A DNA stretch of 64,000 nt from Psychroserpens mesophilus (GCF_000826645.1 NZ_JXJP01000001.1:124001-188000), one strand, 5' to 3'; positions 17,346 through 26,925 are shown, counted from the stretch's first letter. Numbers and translations: made by a program. The notes: generated by a model not told the origin, from the sequence alone.

Positions 17346-18050
17346 ATGGAAAATCAAATTCAAGAACGTGTCTTACTCAATGAGGTTTCTGATATAGATC
17401 GCGTTGCTTTTTATAAAAAAACCTATGGTCACGTGGCAGGAGGTGTACTCCTTTTTATTGTCTTTGAATATTTATTATTGCAAAGCGAAACAATAGTCGA
17501 TTTTGCACTATCAATGACTGAAGGTTATCGTTGGTTAATCATGTTAGGAGGCTTTATGCTGGCAACCAATTATGCTGAACGAATGGCAATGAAATCGCCA
17601 AATAAACAAACGCAGTATTTGGCTTACGGACTTTACATTCTAGCAGAGGCCTTTATTTTTGTACCACTTATTTATATTGCTGCATTTTATATGGAATCTG
17701 GTCCTGAAATTTTAAATCAGGCAGCCATAGTCACTTTGGCCTTATTTACAGGATTATCTGCAGTCGTGTTTTTGACTAAGAAAGATTTTTCGTTCTTAAA
17801 AACAGGATTAACGATTGGCTTTTTTATTGCTATCGGATTAATTATCGCTGGAACACTTTTCGGATTTAATCTTGGCTTATGGTTTTCTGTAGCCATGTGT
17901 TTATTAGCAGGAGGCTCTATATTATACCAAACCTCTAACCTTGTCAATAAATATACAACAGAAGATTATATACCAGCAGCTCTTGGATTATTTGCATCTT
18001 TGATGTTACTATTCTGGTATGTACTAAGTATTTTTATGTCAAGAGATTAA
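17346..18050 (+). CDS. Bax inhibitor-1/YccA-like membrane protein
   Basis: 234 residues with about seven transmembrane helices. The N-terminal RVAFYKKTYGHVAGGVLLF segment and the C-terminal aspartate-containing end (MSRD) fit the Bax inhibitor-1/YccA family, in which E. coli YccA modulates FtsH. Similarity is moderate, so the family call is likely rather than certain. Own transcription unit between two terminators. Confidence 0.75.
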   Translation: MENQIQERVLLNEVSDIDRVAFYKKTYGHVAGGVLLFIVFEYLLLQSETIVDFALSMTEGYRWLIMLGGFMLATNYAERMAMKSPNKQTQYLAYGLYILAEAFIFVPLIYIAAFYMESGPEILNQAAIVTLALFTGLSAVVFLTKKDFSFLKTGLTIGFFIAIGLIIAGTLFGFNLGLWFSVAMCLLAGGSILYQTSNLVNKYTTEDYIPAALGLFASLMLLFWYVLSIFMSRD

Positions 18051-18072
18051 AAAACGAATGATATTATAAATA

Positions 18073-18097
18073 AGCATCCAAGTCGGGTGCTTTTTTT
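18073..18097 (+). terminator. Terminator between convergent genes
   Basis: AGCATCC (18073-18079) pairs with GGGTGCT (one G-T pair), followed by seven T. It serves the Bax-inhibitor-like gene and overlaps the stop end of the minus-strand response regulator gene. Confidence 0.82.
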
Positions 18098-18773
18098 ATA
18101 GTTGTTCTTCAAGAATAACTAATTTGTTTTGAATGGCATATACTACTAAGCCAGCGATATTTTTTGATCCTGTTTTAGTAAGAATATTATTGCGATGACC
18201 TTCAACAGTTCTTGGGCTGATAAAAAGTTTCTCAGCAATTTCATTTGTATTGAATTGATTGCAAATAAGATTGAGAATTTCTTTTTCTCGCTTTGTAAAA
18301 TAGGAATTATCAAAATAAGATTTCTTTTGTTCTTCGGATGGATTAAGTAGCCCTTCATGAATAAATTTCATCACTTGCTCGTCGTAATAAAATCCTTTTT
18401 TATGAACTTCTCGTATCGTTTTAAGCATGAATTTAGGCGTACTGTTTTTGGCTAAATAGGCTACTGCTCCAATAGAAATCATATTAATAATAAATGGTTT
18501 GCTAAAGTAACTTGTAAGTGCTATAACCTTGATATCCTGAAATTCTTTCCTAATCAATTTAGTAACTTCAACTCCATTTATTCCTGGCATTTTTAAATCT
18601 GTAATGATGATTTCAGGAATTACTTTTGTATCACGAAGTTGATTCATCAGATCATTGCCATCTTCAGCATCAAAAAGAATTTCGATATCACTTTCTTTAC
18701 TTAGAATAGATAGTAATCCTTTTCTAAAAAGTAATTCATCGTCTACTAAGGCTAACTGGATTTTAGATTGCAT
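18096..18773 (-). CDS. LuxR-type (NarL family) response regulator
   Basis: 225 residues. Receiver domain with DDE acidic pocket (11-13), phospho-acceptor D59 in IIITDLKMPG and a conserved K near 109; C-terminal LuxR helix-turn-helix FTKREKEILNLICNQFNTNE then FISPRTVEGHRNNIL. It overlaps the upstream kinase gene by 11 bases, so the pair is a cognate two-component system. DNA target unknown. Confidence 0.93.
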   Translation of the reverse strand: MQSKIQLALVDDELLFRKGLLSILSKESDIEILFDAEDGNDLMNQLRDTKVIPEIIITDLKMPGINGVEVTKLIRKEFQDIKVIALTSYFSKPFIINMISIGAVAYLAKNSTPKFMLKTIREVHKKGFYYDEQVMKFIHEGLLNPSEEQKKSYFDNSYFTKREKEILNLICNQFNTNEIAEKLFISPRTVEGHRNNILTKTGSKNIAGLVVYAIQNKLVILEEQL

Positions 18774-19569
18774 TCATTGATCTGTTAATGGTAAATGTAC
18801 TGCCCGATTTTTCAGAACTCTCAATATAAAGATTTGCTTTTAAAATAGCGACTCTACTTTCAATATTTTGTAAGCCTATTCCTGATTTCTTGTCTGTGCC
18901 ATTTACATCGAAACCGATTCCGTTATCTTTGAAAACATAGGAGAAACCTTCATTCTCTTTTTTTACAGTAATATCTAATTGATTTGCCTCTCCATGAGTA
19001 AGTGCGTTGTTTATTAATTCTTGTGTAATTCGAAACACATGGAGTTGGTTTTCAGAGTCAAGTTGACTAAGGTCTTCAATAAGATGTTTAATCTGGATGT
19101 TTGAGTTGGACGTATATTCTTCAAACAATTCTTCTAAAGTGACTTTAAGTCCGAAATTACTTAAGGTTGGAGGAATTAACTCATGTGCAATTTTTCTTGA
19201 ACTTTCTAAGGTTTTGGTTGTAATGTCAAGTATATGATGCAAAGCATTTTTATGATTATTAGCGATGGTTTCATCATCAATTAATACATTAGTTGTTAAA
19301 CTTACAACGTTTAATTTTGAACTAATAGCATCATGCAAATCTTGAGCAATTCGTTTGCGTTCTTCTTCTTGAACATTGATTGTGTTTTGTAGAATTTGCT
19401 TCTGATAATCAAGTTTTATATTTATTTTTTCCAGTTCTTTTTGTACAATTTTCCGACGAGAAAAATAGAAGAACAGAATTAGACCCAGAACACAAAGCAC
19501 CAGAAATAGCAAGCCATAAACAAGAGCGTTGATTACTTGTTCTTGATTGTTTTGAAGTTCTTCCACCAT
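18763..19569 (-). CDS. Histidine kinase of the NarX/DesK (HisKA_3) type
   Basis: 268 residues. One transmembrane helix near 14-36, coiled linker, dimerisation box ERKRIAQDLHDAISSKLNVV with phospho-acceptor H79, then ATPase motifs ELINNALTHGEA, DNGIGFD and GIGLQNIESRV. It has no sensor domain of its own. It overlaps the upstream 7TM gene by 37 bases and the downstream regulator by 11, so sensing may be delegated to the 7TM protein. Confidence 0.92.
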   Translation of the reverse strand: MVEELQNNQEQVINALVYGLLFLVLCVLGLILFFYFSRRKIVQKELEKINIKLDYQKQILQNTINVQEEERKRIAQDLHDAISSKLNVVSLTTNVLIDDETIANNHKNALHHILDITTKTLESSRKIAHELIPPTLSNFGLKVTLEELFEEYTSNSNIQIKHLIEDLSQLDSENQLHVFRITQELINNALTHGEANQLDITVKKENEGFSYVFKDNGIGFDVNGTDKKSGIGLQNIESRVAILKANLYIESSEKSGSTFTINRSMNAI

Positions 19570-20174
19570 TCTATAAAAATTAAAATTAAATAAGATGCGT
19601 ACATCACTTTATTGATAAACCAAATATTTTTTCCTGCTTCATACGATACTTCACTTAAATAATCTCCTAATATAAAAATCAATGTGCTTATTGTGAGATA
19701 TACTAATACACCGATGTTAATGTACATATACTTTGAGGGTTTACTTAAAGAATTGTATAAATGTATCACAGAATATACAATAATTGGTGAGCTTGTTATA
19801 AAAACTTCTGTAGTGTTGAATTTAAAATATAATTCAGGTAAAATGGCAAATTGAAAACCCAGAATTGTAATTATAAGCACCAGTAGTATATCAACCAATC
19901 GCTTTTGAGGTTTGGTAAATAATGATCTGTAAAACAATGATAAAATGACAAACTGTAAAATAAAATAATAATGCGACAAAAAGAGATTGCGTTCTTTGAA
20001 TGCTGCCAGTGTAAATACACAGATGTTGATAATTAATGCACAGAAAAGATATAAGCAAAAGAGTTTATAAGTCTTTTTATTTTTGTTCTCTTTTAATCTC
20101 AAAATATACACAAATGTATTGATAACGATGAGTGCTATTACCGAATATTCAAAAAAAGAATTAATGATGTTCAT
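19533..20174 (-). CDS. Seven-helix membrane protein, putative sensor partner of the kinase
   Basis: 213 residues with about seven hydrophobic helices (roughly 8-28, 38-58, 66-86, 95-113, 124-142, 150-170, 185-205) and basic loops (LRLKENKNKKTY). No enzyme motif is visible. It is the first gene of a three-gene overlapping cluster with a kinase and a regulator. Its layout resembles 7TM receptor modules, but I recognise no named family; the sensor role is inferred from gene overlap. Confidence 0.72.
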   Translation of the reverse strand: MNIINSFFEYSVIALIVINTFVYILRLKENKNKKTYKLFCLYLFCALIINICVFTLAAFKERNLFLSHYYFILQFVILSLFYRSLFTKPQKRLVDILLVLIITILGFQFAILPELYFKFNTTEVFITSSPIIVYSVIHLYNSLSKPSKYMYINIGVLVYLTISTLIFILGDYLSEVSYEAGKNIWFINKVMYASYLILIFIEWWKNFKTIKNK

Positions 20175-20318
20175 AGATTAGAATTTCTTAATAGAAATGG
20201 GAAAAAAATTTAAGACAACAAATCAGGTATATGTACGTGATTTTAACTTGACGTAAATATACCTTAAAATAAGAACGTACAGTTTCTGAACTTTGATAGA
20301 ACTCTTAAATCACGTATT

Positions 20319-21353
20319 ATGAAACAACTTTACATTATTTTATTCTTAATCTCATCATTAGGTTTCGCGCAAACTTCATTAAATGCTGGTGATATATCCA
20401 TATTTTGGAATCAAACAGATATTCCTGATGATTTTGCATTTGTAACCTATGTGGATCTGGAATCTGGAACAATAATTTATTTTACAGATTGTGGCACTTC
20501 AGCTTCAGCTTCAGCTCCTTTTAATAATCCATGTACTGAAGGGGCTTATGCCTACACAGTGCCTGTTGGAGGCCATAGTGCAGGTGATATAATAAAATTT
20601 GAGGGTGTTCCTGGAGAACCAGTGACAAACCCTACAAATCTCAATTTTTCGACTTATAACGATACAATTATTACTGGTAATTTGGGTACTTCAACAGGAG
20701 GAGATCAAATCATTGTGTTTCAAGATGCCTCAAACCCAGGAGGTTCAGCAATGGCTGCTTCAAATCCTAAATTTTTATTTGTGTCTAATACAGCGTCAAC
20801 TTTATTTACTGGAACACCAACTGATTCAAATGAAACGAATTTACCACCAGGATTGAGTGATGTAGGTTTGCCAAGAACTGCGTTAGGAGTTGGTGCTGGT
20901 CCTGCAGCAGATGAAGAAGTTGATAATTCTGTTTATAATGGAACTTATACTTTTGATAGTTTTTTAGATGCTAAAATAGCATTAACGAATCCTGCTAATT
21001 ACTATGCCACTAATACTAATCTGCCTGGAGATGCAGTGTATAATGCACTAGTCTCTGCTATTCCTCCAGCGTTGACCATCACTACCTTGTCAGTCAATCC
21101 TGTTGGATTCGACAAATCGTTGCGTATTTTTCCAAACCCATCAAATGGTCATATTACTATTAAAAATTCTGGAGTAGCACTAAATGAACTTTTAATAACA
21201 GACCTCAATGGTCGTGTGATATTTAATAAAAATTTAAATGGAAACGTTACAGATCAACAGTTAGACTTAAGATCTGTATTACATTCGGGATTGTATTTTA
21301 TGACCCTGACTTCAGGAAGTGAAATCACCGTTAAGAAGTTATTTATTAAGTAA
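20319..21353 (+). CDS. Secreted protein with T9SS type A sorting domain
   Basis: 344 residues. Signal peptide (1-17, LISSLGFAQ), an N-terminal passenger of about 230 residues (SLNAGDISIFWNQTDIPDDF, FTDCGTSASASAP) resembling domains found beside lamin-tail-like repeats in Bacteroidota, and a C-terminal sorting domain at about 270-344 (IFPNPSNGHITIKN ... GLYFMTL ... VKKLFIK). The protein would be exported by Sec, then across the outer membrane by T9SS. Ligand or enzyme activity unknown. Confidence 0.85.
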   Translation: MKQLYIILFLISSLGFAQTSLNAGDISIFWNQTDIPDDFAFVTYVDLESGTIIYFTDCGTSASASAPFNNPCTEGAYAYTVPVGGHSAGDIIKFEGVPGEPVTNPTNLNFSTYNDTIITGNLGTSTGGDQIIVFQDASNPGGSAMAASNPKFLFVSNTASTLFTGTPTDSNETNLPPGLSDVGLPRTALGVGAGPAADEEVDNSVYNGTYTFDSFLDAKIALTNPANYYATNTNLPGDAVYNALVSAIPPALTITTLSVNPVGFDKSLRIFPNPSNGHITIKNSGVALNELLITDLNGRVIFNKNLNGNVTDQQLDLRSVLHSGLYFMTLTSGSEITVKKLFIK

Positions 21354-21379
21354 TAATAATGTTATAGTAATTTGAATTA

Positions 21380-21412
21380 AAAAGCTCCAGAATTACTGGA
21401 GCTTTTATTTTT
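21380..21412. terminator. Bidirectional terminator between convergent genes
   Basis: An 11-bp perfect stem AAAAGCTCCAG/CTGGAGCTTTT (21380-21390 with 21396-21406), 5-nt loop, T-rich on the plus side and A-rich on the other, so usable by both the T9SS gene and the lrp-like gene. Confidence 0.9.
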
Positions 21413-21881
21413 ATATTTTTATTTGTCGGTCAATCTGTTGATTCAATGAAATGAAAGTTTCAGTTCGAGAAACACCAGTAATCGATTGGATGTCTCTATT
21501 AAGAACCTGCATTAAGTGCTCATTGTCCTTACATAAAATTTTGATAAAAATACTCCAGTTTCCTGTCGTATAATGACATTCAAGAACTTCTGGGATTTTT
21601 TGTAATTGTTTTACTGCTTCAGGATTACTTATCGCTTTATCTAAATAAATGCCAATAAATGCCATTGTCGTGTATCCTAAAACTTTAGGATTGATTATAA
21701 ATTTTGATCCTGAAATTAACTTCGATTTTTCCAGCTTTCGTAAACGCTGGTGAATTGCAGCTCCCGAAATTCCTACCTGACGAGCAATTTCTAAAATAGG
21801 AGTCCTAGCATCAGACATTAATGCTCTGAGTATCTTTTTATCAATACCATCAATTTGGATACTTTGGTTTACTGTTTTCAT
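21411..21881 (-). CDS. Lrp/AsnC family transcriptional regulator
   Basis: 156 residues. N-terminal helix-turn-helix (IDKKILRALMSDARTPILEI, ARQVGISGAAIHQRLRKLEK) and C-terminal RAM/ligand domain (VLECHYTTGNWSIFIKI). Family members sense amino acids and bind DNA as oligomers. It lies 30 bases downstream of the saccharopine dehydrogenase-like gene on the same strand, which makes control of lysine metabolism by this protein a reasonable guess. Confidence 0.92.
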   Translation of the reverse strand: MKTVNQSIQIDGIDKKILRALMSDARTPILEIARQVGISGAAIHQRLRKLEKSKLISGSKFIINPKVLGYTTMAFIGIYLDKAISNPEAVKQLQKIPEVLECHYTTGNWSIFIKILCKDNEHLMQVLNRDIQSITGVSRTETFISLNQQIDRQIKI

Positions 21882-21911
21882 CCCAGCGTGTTGATTTTCA
21901 AGAATAAAATA

Positions 21912-23276
21912 TTATAGATTGAGAGGGTTGTAACCTAAATAAGGCACTTCTTTTTCAGAAAATTTAATTCCGAAGCCCTCCAGTTCAGTCAAAATAGGTT
22001 CGTATATTTCTTTGAGAATTGGAATTTGAACTCCAGGTGTGGTGATTTTTTCATTCAAAATAGCTAAAGTTGCTATCGCTACAGGTAAACCGACAGTTTT
22101 AGACATTGCTGTATAGGTTCTATCCTCACCTTTAACAACCATTGTAGAATCTATTTGATGCATTTTTCCATTGAGTTCATACCCAAATTTATGATACATC
22201 ACAATCATATCTTTATCATCATCTTGCAGTGTCCAGCTATCCATTAAGATCTTTTGAAGTATTTGTGCAGGTGTCGCTTCTTTAAGGTCAACCATCTTAG
22301 TTTTACTAAAAATATCTAACTCTTCAAGCTTATCCCAAACAATATCATCCTGATCAATTTTTAAAGCGTGTCTAAATTTAAGTTCAACAGAATCTGTATG
22401 ACTATAAGGCAAAAACGCATTTATAAAGTCACGATAACTCATGTTTTCACTATCTTCAATAGTGTAATCATCTGCTGTCATTCCTAATTGGACAAAAATA
22501 TTCCATGCACGACTAAATCCAACGCGACGCATGGTGCCACGATATAATGTTTTGATATTTTCTAAGCCATACGCATCTTGATATTTTAAAGAATCTCTGT
22601 TGGCATACGCTTCAAAGCGTCCATAACCATCTATTTCTAAAAATTCCGTTCGTCTAAATAAACGGTTGTAAGGAATATATTTATAAGTACCTTCTTGTAA
22701 GAATTTTGCAGCACTACCTTGACCAGCCAAAACCACATTTCTGGGATTCCAGGTGAATTTATAATTCCATAAATTAGTATCACTTTCAGGCGCTACGAGT
22801 CCTCCAGTAAAGGACTCAAATAAAATCATTTTTCCACCTTTTGATCGAATGTCATCAATAACTTTCATGGCACTCATATGGTCAATTCCAGGATCAACGC
22901 CTATTTCATTCATAAAGACAAGTCCTTTATTTTTTGCTGCTTTATCTAAGTCTTCCATTTCTTTACTTACGTAAGACGCAGTAACCATGTGTTTTCCGTA
23001 GGTAATACAATCTCTAGCTACTTCAATATGGTAACGAGCTGGAAGCATTGAAATTACGATATCGGCATTTTCAATAGCATCATGTCTGGAATGGCTACTA
23101 AAGACATCGAGATTGATTGCTTGTCCATTTTCATGATTATTAATAAGTTTTCTGGCATTTTGTATGTTGATATCTCCGACGATAATATGTAAATTTTCTT
23201 CAGTAGATTTGTCTAATAAATATTTTATAAGGTACGATGCAGACTTTCCTGCACCTATAACTAAAATCTTTCGCAT
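21912..23276 (-). CDS. Saccharopine dehydrogenase family protein
   Basis: 454 residues. Rossmann start MRKILVIGAGKSASYLIKYL, then VISMLPARYHIEVA and MNEIGVDPGIDHMSAM, which are diagnostic of saccharopine reductase-like enzymes. These act in lysine breakdown or biosynthesis through saccharopine with NAD(P). The C-terminal domain (from about 120 to 390) is the substrate-binding part. Probably in an operon with the Lrp-like regulator. The direction of the pathway is not decided by the sequence. Confidence 0.88.
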   Translation of the reverse strand: MRKILVIGAGKSASYLIKYLLDKSTEENLHIIVGDINIQNARKLINNHENGQAINLDVFSSHSRHDAIENADIVISMLPARYHIEVARDCITYGKHMVTASYVSKEMEDLDKAAKNKGLVFMNEIGVDPGIDHMSAMKVIDDIRSKGGKMILFESFTGGLVAPESDTNLWNYKFTWNPRNVVLAGQGSAAKFLQEGTYKYIPYNRLFRRTEFLEIDGYGRFEAYANRDSLKYQDAYGLENIKTLYRGTMRRVGFSRAWNIFVQLGMTADDYTIEDSENMSYRDFINAFLPYSHTDSVELKFRHALKIDQDDIVWDKLEELDIFSKTKMVDLKEATPAQILQKILMDSWTLQDDDKDMIVMYHKFGYELNGKMHQIDSTMVVKGEDRTYTAMSKTVGLPVAIATLAILNEKITTPGVQIPILKEIYEPILTELEGFGIKFSEKEVPYLGYNPLNL

Positions 23277-23353
23277 AATGGTTTTTGTTGAGTAATTTTG
23301 TAATGACGAATTTACTAAATACTAAGGGTTATTAAAACCAAAATCACATTTAT

Positions 23354-23749
23354 ATGAACAGGACTATTTTTATAACAGCCGCTATTTTGGGTGTGTTGGC
23401 AATTATATTAGGAGCATTTGCAGCTCATGGCTTAAAATCACTAGTATCTATAGAGTCTATAAACACCTTTGAAACAGGTGTGCGATATCAAATGTATCAT
23501 GCTTTTTTTCTATTTATAATTGCTAATTTGAATAATTTAAGTGAACGGGTAAAACGCTTAATTTACTATTTTGTAATTATTGGATTAATTTTCTTTTCAG
23601 GGTCTATATATGGTCTTTCTACAAATGCCTTAACGAGTTTTGATTTTAAAAGTATCGGATTTATCACGCCTATTGGAGGCTTATTTTTAATAATAGCTTG
23701 GGTGATATTGTTAATAAACTTTTTAAAAATGGGTACTGATAAATCATAA
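23354..23749 (+). CDS. DUF423 membrane protein
   Basis: 131 residues with four hydrophobic helices. The start MNRTIFITAAILGVLAIILG, then AFAAHGLKS and the motif YQMYHAFFLF match DUF423/YgdD. Small inner-membrane proteins of unknown function. Located between the divergent saccharopine dehydrogenase gene and pckA. Confidence 0.85.
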   Translation: MNRTIFITAAILGVLAIILGAFAAHGLKSLVSIESINTFETGVRYQMYHAFFLFIIANLNNLSERVKRLIYYFVIIGLIFFSGSIYGLSTNALTSFDFKSIGFITPIGGLFLIIAWVILLINFLKMGTDKS

Positions 23750-23777
23750 ATTAAAGGTGCTACTTTAAAATATTGTT

Positions 23778-23785
23778 TAATTTTG
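23778..23785 (+). promoter_or_regulatory. -7 promoter element before pckA
   Basis: TAATTTTG, 24 bases before the pckA ATG at 23810. It includes the TTG that would otherwise be read as an upstream start, which argues for the ATG. Confidence 0.6.
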
Positions 23786-23809
23786 CAGTCTAAACAACAT
23801 AAACAAATT

Positions 23810-25426
23810 ATGGTAAACCATACACAAACTACGAAAACGATTGAGTTAGATAATTATGGCATTAAAAATGCTAAAATTAAGTATCAATTATCACCAGATG
23901 AACTTCATGATATTACAATTGAAAAAGGGCAAGGTGTTGAAGTTTCAACAGGAGCTCTTGCTGTTAATACGGGAGAATTTACAGGGAGATCTCCGCAAGA
24001 TAGATTTATAGTAAAAGACGATATTACTAAAGATAAGGTTTGGTGGGGAAATATTAATATTCCTTTTGAGCCAAATGCTTTTGATAAGCTCTATGATAAA
24101 GTGGTTACTTATCTTTCTGGACAGGAAGTTTTTGTTAGAGATTGCTACGCTTGCGCTGATCCTAATTACAAATTAAATATTCGCGTTATAAATGAATATC
24201 CTTGGAGTAACATGTTTGCATATAATATGTTTTTACGTCCAACGGAAGATGAATTAAAGAATTTTTCACCTGAGTGGACGGTTATTAATGCTCCAGGATT
24301 TATGGCTGATGCCAAAATTGATGGTACAAGACAACATAACTTTGCGATTTTAAATTTTACTAAGAAGATTGCATTAGTCGGAGGGACAGGATATACAGGA
24401 GAAATTAAGAAAGGAATTTTTTCAGCATTGAATTTTATTTTGCCTGTATTTAAAAATACTTTGCCGATGCATTGTAGTGCTAATGTTGGAAAAGATGGAG
24501 ATACTGCTATATTTTTTGGTTTATCTGGAACAGGAAAAACAACCTTGTCCACAGATCCAGACAGAAGTTTAATTGGTGATGATGAGCATGGCTGGACTAA
24601 TGAAAATACTGTGTTTAATTTTGAAGGTGGATGTTATGCAAAAGTGATCAATTTATCACAAGAACAGGAACCAGAAATTTATGACGCCATCAAAAAAGGA
24701 GCAATACTTGAGAATGTAATCATTGATGCTAAAGGTGAGGTTGATTTTGCAGATACCACAATAACTCAAAATACACGTGTTAGCTATCCTATTTATCATA
24801 TTGAAAATATACGAGTACCTTCAATTGGGAAAAACCCAAAAAATATTTTCTTTTTAACAGCTGATGCTTTTGGAGTATTGCCTCCAATTTCAAAGCTAAC
24901 ACCAAGTCAGGCAGCTTATCATTTTATTTCTGGATATACAGCAAAGGTGGCAGGTACAGAAGCTGGTGTTGTAGAACCTGTGCCTAGTTTTTCAGCATGT
25001 TTTGGAGCACCTTTTATGCCATTACATCCAACAGAATATGCCGATATGTTAAGTGCAAAAATGAAAGAAGCTGGTGTAAATGTTTGGTTAGTTAATACAG
25101 GTTGGACAGGTGGTCCTTATGGCGTTGGAACACGGATGAAATTAAAATATACGCGAGCAATGATTAGCGCTGTTCTTAATGGAGATTTAGGACTTTATAA
25201 TTATGATGATTATCACATCCATTCTGTTTTTGGAGTTGCTCAACCGAGATCATGTCCTGGAGTACCTAAAGAAGTTTTAAGTCCGAGAACAACATGGAAT
25301 AATGATGAAGCCTACTACAAAACTGCGTTTAAGTTAGCAAATGCTTTTCGTGAGAACTTTAAAAAGTTTGAAGAGAATGCTAGTGAAGAGATAAGAAGAG
25401 GTGGTCCTCAACGCTATTCTTTTTAA
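23810..25426 (+). CDS. pckA: Phosphoenolpyruvate carboxykinase (ATP)
   Basis: 538 residues from the ATG at 23810. An upstream TTG at 23783 falls in the promoter element and is rejected. Motifs: NTGEFTGRSPQDRFIVKD near 55-72, GLSGTGKTTLSTDPDRSLIG (kinase-1a loop), and TAKVAGTE with EPVPSFSACFGAPFMPLHP. It converts oxaloacetate and ATP to PEP, CO2 and ADP for gluconeogenesis. Monocistronic with a strong terminator downstream. Confidence 0.97.
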   Translation: MVNHTQTTKTIELDNYGIKNAKIKYQLSPDELHDITIEKGQGVEVSTGALAVNTGEFTGRSPQDRFIVKDDITKDKVWWGNINIPFEPNAFDKLYDKVVTYLSGQEVFVRDCYACADPNYKLNIRVINEYPWSNMFAYNMFLRPTEDELKNFSPEWTVINAPGFMADAKIDGTRQHNFAILNFTKKIALVGGTGYTGEIKKGIFSALNFILPVFKNTLPMHCSANVGKDGDTAIFFGLSGTGKTTLSTDPDRSLIGDDEHGWTNENTVFNFEGGCYAKVINLSQEQEPEIYDAIKKGAILENVIIDAKGEVDFADTTITQNTRVSYPIYHIENIRVPSIGKNPKNIFFLTADAFGVLPPISKLTPSQAAYHFISGYTAKVAGTEAGVVEPVPSFSACFGAPFMPLHPTEYADMLSAKMKEAGVNVWLVNTGWTGGPYGVGTRMKLKYTRAMISAVLNGDLGLYNYDDYHIHSVFGVAQPRSCPGVPKEVLSPRTTWNNDEAYYKTAFKLANAFRENFKKFEENASEEIRRGGPQRYSF

Positions 25427-25445
25427 GTAGTTATATGTGTTAAAT

Positions 25446-25479
25446 AAAAAAGCGATTTCAAATTGAAATCGCTTTTTTT
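25446..25479. terminator. Strong bidirectional terminator after pckA
   Basis: A 16-bp perfect stem (AAAAAAGCGATTTCAA at 25446-25461 with its complement at 25463-25478), flanked by A and T runs. It separates pckA from the convergent hemD. Confidence 0.93.
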
Positions 25480-25503
25480 GTTTTGTAAATGTGATTAGAG
25501 ATT

Positions 25504-26262
25504 TTACTTCCCTTTATTCATCTTTTCAATATATTTTTCCAGTGCCATAGTCATAGATGGTGTTTCTGGTGTTGGAGCCGCAATATCCACTCGTAATCCA
25601 TGAGATTCCACTGCTTTTATAGTCGTGTTACCAAAAACTGCGATACGTGTTTCGTTTTGTTTAAACTCTGGGAAGTTATGAAATAACGATTCAATACCAG
25701 ACGGACTAAAAAACACTAAAATATCGTAGTAAACATTTGCTAAATCTGATAAGTCGCTAATTACAGTTTTGTAAAATGTTGCTTGTTTCCACTTAACCGC
25801 TAATCCATCTAAGATTTCAGGAACCTCAGGCTTTAATTTGTCTGTAGTTGGTAATAAAAAACTTTCGTCTTTATACTTTTTAATTAGAGGTGATAAATCC
25901 GCAAAAGTACGTTTGCCAACGTAGATTTTACGCTTTCTGTAAACAACATATTTTTGTAGATAATAGGCCACAGCTTCAGATTGACAAAAATATTTCATGG
26001 TATCTGGAACTTTAAATCGCATTTCTTCGGCTACTCTGAAGAAATGATCTACAGAATTTCTACTGGTAAGTATAATGGCAGTATAATTTGAAAGATCGAT
26101 TTTTTGTTGTCTGATATCTTTAGCTTCTACGCCTTCAACGTGAATAAATGGCCTAAAATCTATTTTAACTTTTTGTTTTTCCTGTAGGTCAAAATAAGGC
26201 GAGTTTTCTATTTTAGGCTCTGGTTGAGATACTAAAATCGTTTTCACTTTCGTCATATCCAT
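25504..26262 (-). CDS. hemD: Uroporphyrinogen-III synthase
   Basis: 252 residues. Bacteroidota-type HemD: KTILVSQPEPKIENSPYFDL at the N terminus, IILTSRNSVDHFFRVAEEM, then DILVFFSPSGIESLFHNFPEF and RIAVFGNTTIKAVESHGLRV. It cyclises hydroxymethylbilane with inversion of ring D, in haem synthesis. HemD is poorly conserved; the FFSPSG and fold pattern support the call. It follows the DUF4271 gene by 9 bases, an arrangement common in this lineage. Confidence 0.88.
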   Translation of the reverse strand: MDMTKVKTILVSQPEPKIENSPYFDLQEKQKVKIDFRPFIHVEGVEAKDIRQQKIDLSNYTAIILTSRNSVDHFFRVAEEMRFKVPDTMKYFCQSEAVAYYLQKYVVYRKRKIYVGKRTFADLSPLIKKYKDESFLLPTTDKLKPEVPEILDGLAVKWKQATFYKTVISDLSDLANVYYDILVFFSPSGIESLFHNFPEFKQNETRIAVFGNTTIKAVESHGLRVDIAAPTPETPSMTMALEKYIEKMNKGK

Positions 26263-26271
26263 TAAAGTGTT

Positions 26272-26925
26272 TTAAGCGTTAAAATCTTTAATTATCTTAT
26301 ATAAAATCAGATAGGGTCCAATTTCAAGAGCGCAAAGATACAAAATAAAATAGAATAAATTATTTAATAATAACTTTTGATGATTTTTAAATGAGCTTAT
26401 AAATCCGAGAAAATTTACGAGTACTATAAGGCCAATACAAACATAAATTACAGAAGTTGTTGGCGTTAAAGTATATATCAACACACAATTGATTGGCAGT
26501 AATAAAAAACCAGTATAATTTTTATACGTTGTTTTTTGAAATAAGTAAGAATCTATAAGTGAATCTATGTCGAAAACGCTTCCTATCAAGCGTTCTAAAA
26601 GAACTTTTATCAAAAAAAGTACACCAATGCCAAAGATGAGTTTAAAAAACTGAGTGAGATTAAATTCTGATGGATGAACAAGAGACGCGTAAACAATATA
26701 CGAGAATATAGATACCGAAATAATTAGATTCAGAAACAGTAACGCATCAAAACCATCAATAAATTTTTGGTCTCTCGCATATATTTTTAAGTATTTAGAA
26801 TTACTAATAACGGTCACAAAATCCTTAAATCTTGAAGTAAATAAATATTTACACAAGGTAATAAAGGTCAAACCTAAAATTAGAAAAACAGTAAACCAAT
26901 CGTTAGATATAACTTCTCTAAGCAT
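26272..26925 (-). CDS. DUF4271 multi-pass membrane protein
   Basis: 217 residues, about six transmembrane helices and few charged loops. Start MLREVISNDWFTVFLILGLT and the end ALEIGPYLILYKIIKDF match the DUF4271 family, which sits next to hemD in many Flavobacteriia. The pairing suggests a link to haem or porphyrin metabolism, but no activity is known. Probably the first gene of a two-gene transcript. Confidence 0.85.
   Translation of the reverse strand: MLREVISNDWFTVFLILGLTFITLCKYLFTSRFKDFVTVISNSKYLKIYARDQKFIDGFDALLFLNLIISVSIFSYIVYASLVHPSEFNLTQFFKLIFGIGVLFLIKVLLERLIGSVFDIDSLIDSYLFQKTTYKNYTGFLLLPINCVLIYTLTPTTSVIYVCIGLIVLVNFLGFISSFKNHQKLLLNNLFYFILYLCALEIGPYLILYKIIKDFNA

Noticed and set aside
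23783-23812. TTG start of pckA upstream of the ATG
   Set aside because: The TTG lies within the TAATTTTG promoter element, so it would be at or before the transcription start. The same reasoning removes upstream TTG starts for tetR, tyrS and the glycosyltransferase at 27089.
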